Below, in pieces: positions 13,861-15,236 of a stretch of 15,236 nucleotides of DNA. The notes under the pieces were generated by a model. It was not told where the DNA came from, ran no database searches, and worked only from the letters and a program-made list of their open reading frames with translations. The position numbers were made by a program, and so were the translations under genes. The DNA lies in contig JAISES010000249.1 in the NCBI GenBank assembly GCA_031263965.1, positions 1-15,236 on the forward strand, in the 5' to 3' direction. This DNA comes from Prevotella sp. (GTDB lineage Bacteria; Bacteroidota; Bacteroidia; Bacteroidales; Dysgonomonadaceae). Numbering within the stretch: the stretch's first letter is position 1; every line of letters starts with the position of its first letter.

Positions 13861-14907
13861 ATGTGGGGCCCCCTTAAATTCAGCTCCGGCCGGTTGGATC
13901 CGGATATAGCCAACGGCGTCGGCTACCGTTACCTGAAAAAGAATGACGGCAATCTGGTTTATATAAACAACAGAGGGTATAACAGCGTGCTTATTCATGT
14001 CGCGAAACAACTCGGCGCCCAGTCCATTGAACAACAGGTCAACTCGATATTCCCTAAATATCAGAAATATCTGATGGGCCAGTTTCGTGAAAAGGTGCAA
14101 AAACAACAGGATGCCAATTACAAGAAACTGATAGAATCCGGCGAACGCGTCGATAAAGACCTGGGGTTCATAGAATTTCCAGACAAGAAACCATCCGGCC
14201 AGGAAACATCCGGCAATGAAACGCCCAAACATAAAATTATCGCCAAGAATAAATATGGGGAACGGGTTCCGGAAGCTTTGATGCTATACTACGAATCTAA
14301 AAAAGAAATTGAGGTTCACGACGTAGTTTGGCGGGATGGGGAAGCGAAGGAAACATCCTATAAAACCAATGTCGTATGCTTTATCGATCTTGTCGCTTCC
14401 GTAACCGTGCAAAGTTCGAAGAACCTGGTTTTAACAGAAGTACAGGGGCGGGATTTCAGCCGGAAGGAACTTATATCGGGCGGCGACCTGACTTTTTCCG
14501 TTACAGGCAAGATAGTCGGCCATGAAAGGGGCGTTTACCCTGAAAACGATGTTAAAAAATTCATCCAGCTTGCCCAGTACGGCGGCGTAATAAAAGTAAA
14601 CCATTACCTGTTCCGGCAATTCAATATAGAGCAGGTTATAATCAAAGACTTCAACCTGAATGCTTCGGAATGTAAAAATGTGCAGCCATACAATTTTACA
14701 TGTGTTGCCGTCGAACCAAACGAAGATGTTTCCATTATAACCGACACGATTGGGGTTTTAAATGCGGAAATAGCTGAAAGCCCGATGAATAAATGGTATA
14801 AATTGATCCTGGATGATAAATTAGTTTCAATTGCCGCGAATACTGTTGCTGATACTGTTTCTTCATTTGCAACGGCAGGCCTGGACGTTTTAATTCCGAA
14901 TATATAA
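13861..14907 (+). CDS. DUF6046-like tail / baseplate protein
   Basis: The 348-aa product resembles the Bacteroidota phage family DUF6046. The core is in the second half: VVCFIDLVASVTVQSSKNLV, then GRDFSRKELISGGDLTFSV near residues 195-213, then a GKIVGHERGVYPE loop and a C-terminal YNFTCVAVEPNED near 278-290. The first 110 residues carry long helices (HVAKQLGAQSIEQQVNSIFP, YLMGQFREKVQKQQD). It follows the tape measure gene and overlaps the hub-like gene (TAATG). In Mu this position holds gene N (gp43), a DNA circularisation/tail protein, and in P2-like tails the baseplate begins here; an adaptor between tube and hub is plausible. Biochemical role is not known to me. Confidence 0.75.
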   Translation: MWGPLKFSSGRLDPDIANGVGYRYLKKNDGNLVYINNRGYNSVLIHVAKQLGAQSIEQQVNSIFPKYQKYLMGQFREKVQKQQDANYKKLIESGERVDKDLGFIEFPDKKPSGQETSGNETPKHKIIAKNKYGERVPEALMLYYESKKEIEVHDVVWRDGEAKETSYKTNVVCFIDLVASVTVQSSKNLVLTEVQGRDFSRKELISGGDLTFSVTGKIVGHERGVYPENDVKKFIQLAQYGGVIKVNHYLFRQFNIEQVIIKDFNLNASECKNVQPYNFTCVAVEPNEDVSIITDTIGVLNAEIAESPMNKWYKLILDDKLVSIAANTVADTVSSFATAGLDVLIPNI

Positions 14908-15200
14908 TGGCAGCAATCAGTTCACAGCCGGATTTCCAGATCCTTATCTGCCTGATCCAGGTCTGGAAGCAGGCCAGCCAGGATAAAATGATGGAAGTAC
15001 CCCGCGGTACCCGTTTAATTACAGAAGTAGAGGAACTGGAGATCGTGGAATCGTACCGTAAGCTGATCGGGACGGCAACAGTGAAGTTTCCGAGAGGGAC
15101 TGTCATAAAGAAAACGATTACGGAAATCAACAAGGAAGAAGCGGCCGGGGAAGAGATCGTTCCGGTAATTATACTCAAAAAGAAACGGATTGCGAATTAA
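14907..15200 (+). CDS. Probable baseplate hub protein, apparently truncated
   Basis: The 97-aa frame starts in a TAATG overlap with the DUF6046-like gene. It has a repeated pattern of short strands: MMEVPRGTRLITEVEELEIVESY, then ATVKFPRGTVIKKTI. This resembles the first strands of a phage hub protein (Mu gp44 / gpD-like), and synteny puts the hub exactly here. Hub proteins usually exceed 300 residues, so 97 is short. Residues 88-97 (IILKKKRIAN) and the stop lie wholly inside the right copy of the inverted repeat (15169 onward). I infer that foreign sequence replaced the rest of the gene. The alternative, that this is a complete small protein, cannot be excluded from the window alone. Confidence 0.55.
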   Translation: MAAISSQPDFQILICLIQVWKQASQDKMMEVPRGTRLITEVEELEIVESYRKLIGTATVKFPRGTVIKKTITEINKEEAAGEEIVPVIILKKKRIAN

Positions 15201-15236
15201 TCAATCTAAAATTTAGAGTAAGCAGGGTCTCTAACT
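15169..15236 (-). repeat. Right copy of the long inverted repeat at the window ends
   Basis: This is the inverted partner of 52-119: 61 of 68 bases match, with the outer 35 (15202-15236) identical. It runs to the last base of the window and may continue. On its plus strand it supplies the last ten codons and stop of the hub-like gene. Confidence 0.9.
15175..15234 (-). other. Minus-strand C-terminal coding fragment entering from the right edge
   Basis: Read leftward from the edge, the frame gives LETLLTLNFRLINSQSVSF and stops at TGA (15177-15175). It matches the end of the fragment at 3-113 in length, stop position and most residues. The two are therefore ends of related genes pointing inward from both edges of the window. 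Confidence 0.45.

Noticed and set aside
6210-14907. Tailocin or type VI-like contractile injection system
   Set aside because: Portal, protease/scaffold and capsid genes are all present, so this is a headed phage.
52-15236. Window as a complete circular element
   Set aside because: The matching ends are inverted, not direct, so they cannot be a circular overlap.
1-15236. CRISPR arrays, tRNA or rRNA genes
   Set aside because: No regularly spaced repeats and no cloverleaf or rRNA-like sequence were seen on either strand.

Overview
The window is a block of head and tail genes from a contractile-tailed (myovirus-type) phage or prophage of a Bacteroidales-like host. The host assignment rests on three things. 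Several proteins resemble families largely confined to Bacteroidota (a DUF4494-like protein, a DUF6046-like tail protein, a Bacteroidota-type capsid and DUF2586 sheath). Start codons lack clear Shine-Dalgarno sequences and instead have A/T-rich leaders. One promoter candidate fits the Bacteroides -33/-7 pattern (ATTG, 19 bp, TATATTTG). All family names come from reading the translations; no database search was run.

Layout. Positions 1-122 hold the C-terminal end of an unidentified rightward gene and one copy of a repeat that returns inverted at the right edge. Positions 206-1212 hold two leftward genes joined by a TAATG overlap: an unknown 151-aa protein and a DUF4494-like protein. A 256-bp divergent intergenic region follows. 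From 1469 everything reads rightward: DUF935 portal (Mu gp29-like), SPP1 gp7/Mu gpF-like minor head protein, Mu gpG-like virion morphogenesis protein, probable tail terminator, ClpP-like prohead protease fused to a coiled-coil scaffold, major capsid protein, small acidic protein, DUF2586 tail sheath, tail tube, tail assembly chaperone with a frameshifted extension, tape measure protein, DUF6046-like tail protein, and the N-terminal part of what looks like a baseplate hub gene. The order parallels Mu and P2. No terminase is seen; it would be expected upstream of the portal.

How it works together. The portal, minor head protein, protease/scaffold and capsid build the procapsid. The terminator, sheath, tube, chaperones and tape measure build a contractile tail, and the last two genes begin the baseplate. 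Three strong intrinsic terminators (after capsid, tube and chaperone) divide the operon.

Most notable points: (1) a complete -1 programmed frameshift signal in the tail chaperone, consisting of heptamer AAATTTA, a 6-nt spacer and a 12-bp stem, giving a 189-aa product; (2) an inverted repeat at the two ends of the window (35 bp perfect inside 68 bp with 61 matches), whose right copy appears to truncate the hub gene; (3) the motif CTATTCTT just upstream of three gene starts; (4) a low-GC block within the tape measure gene.
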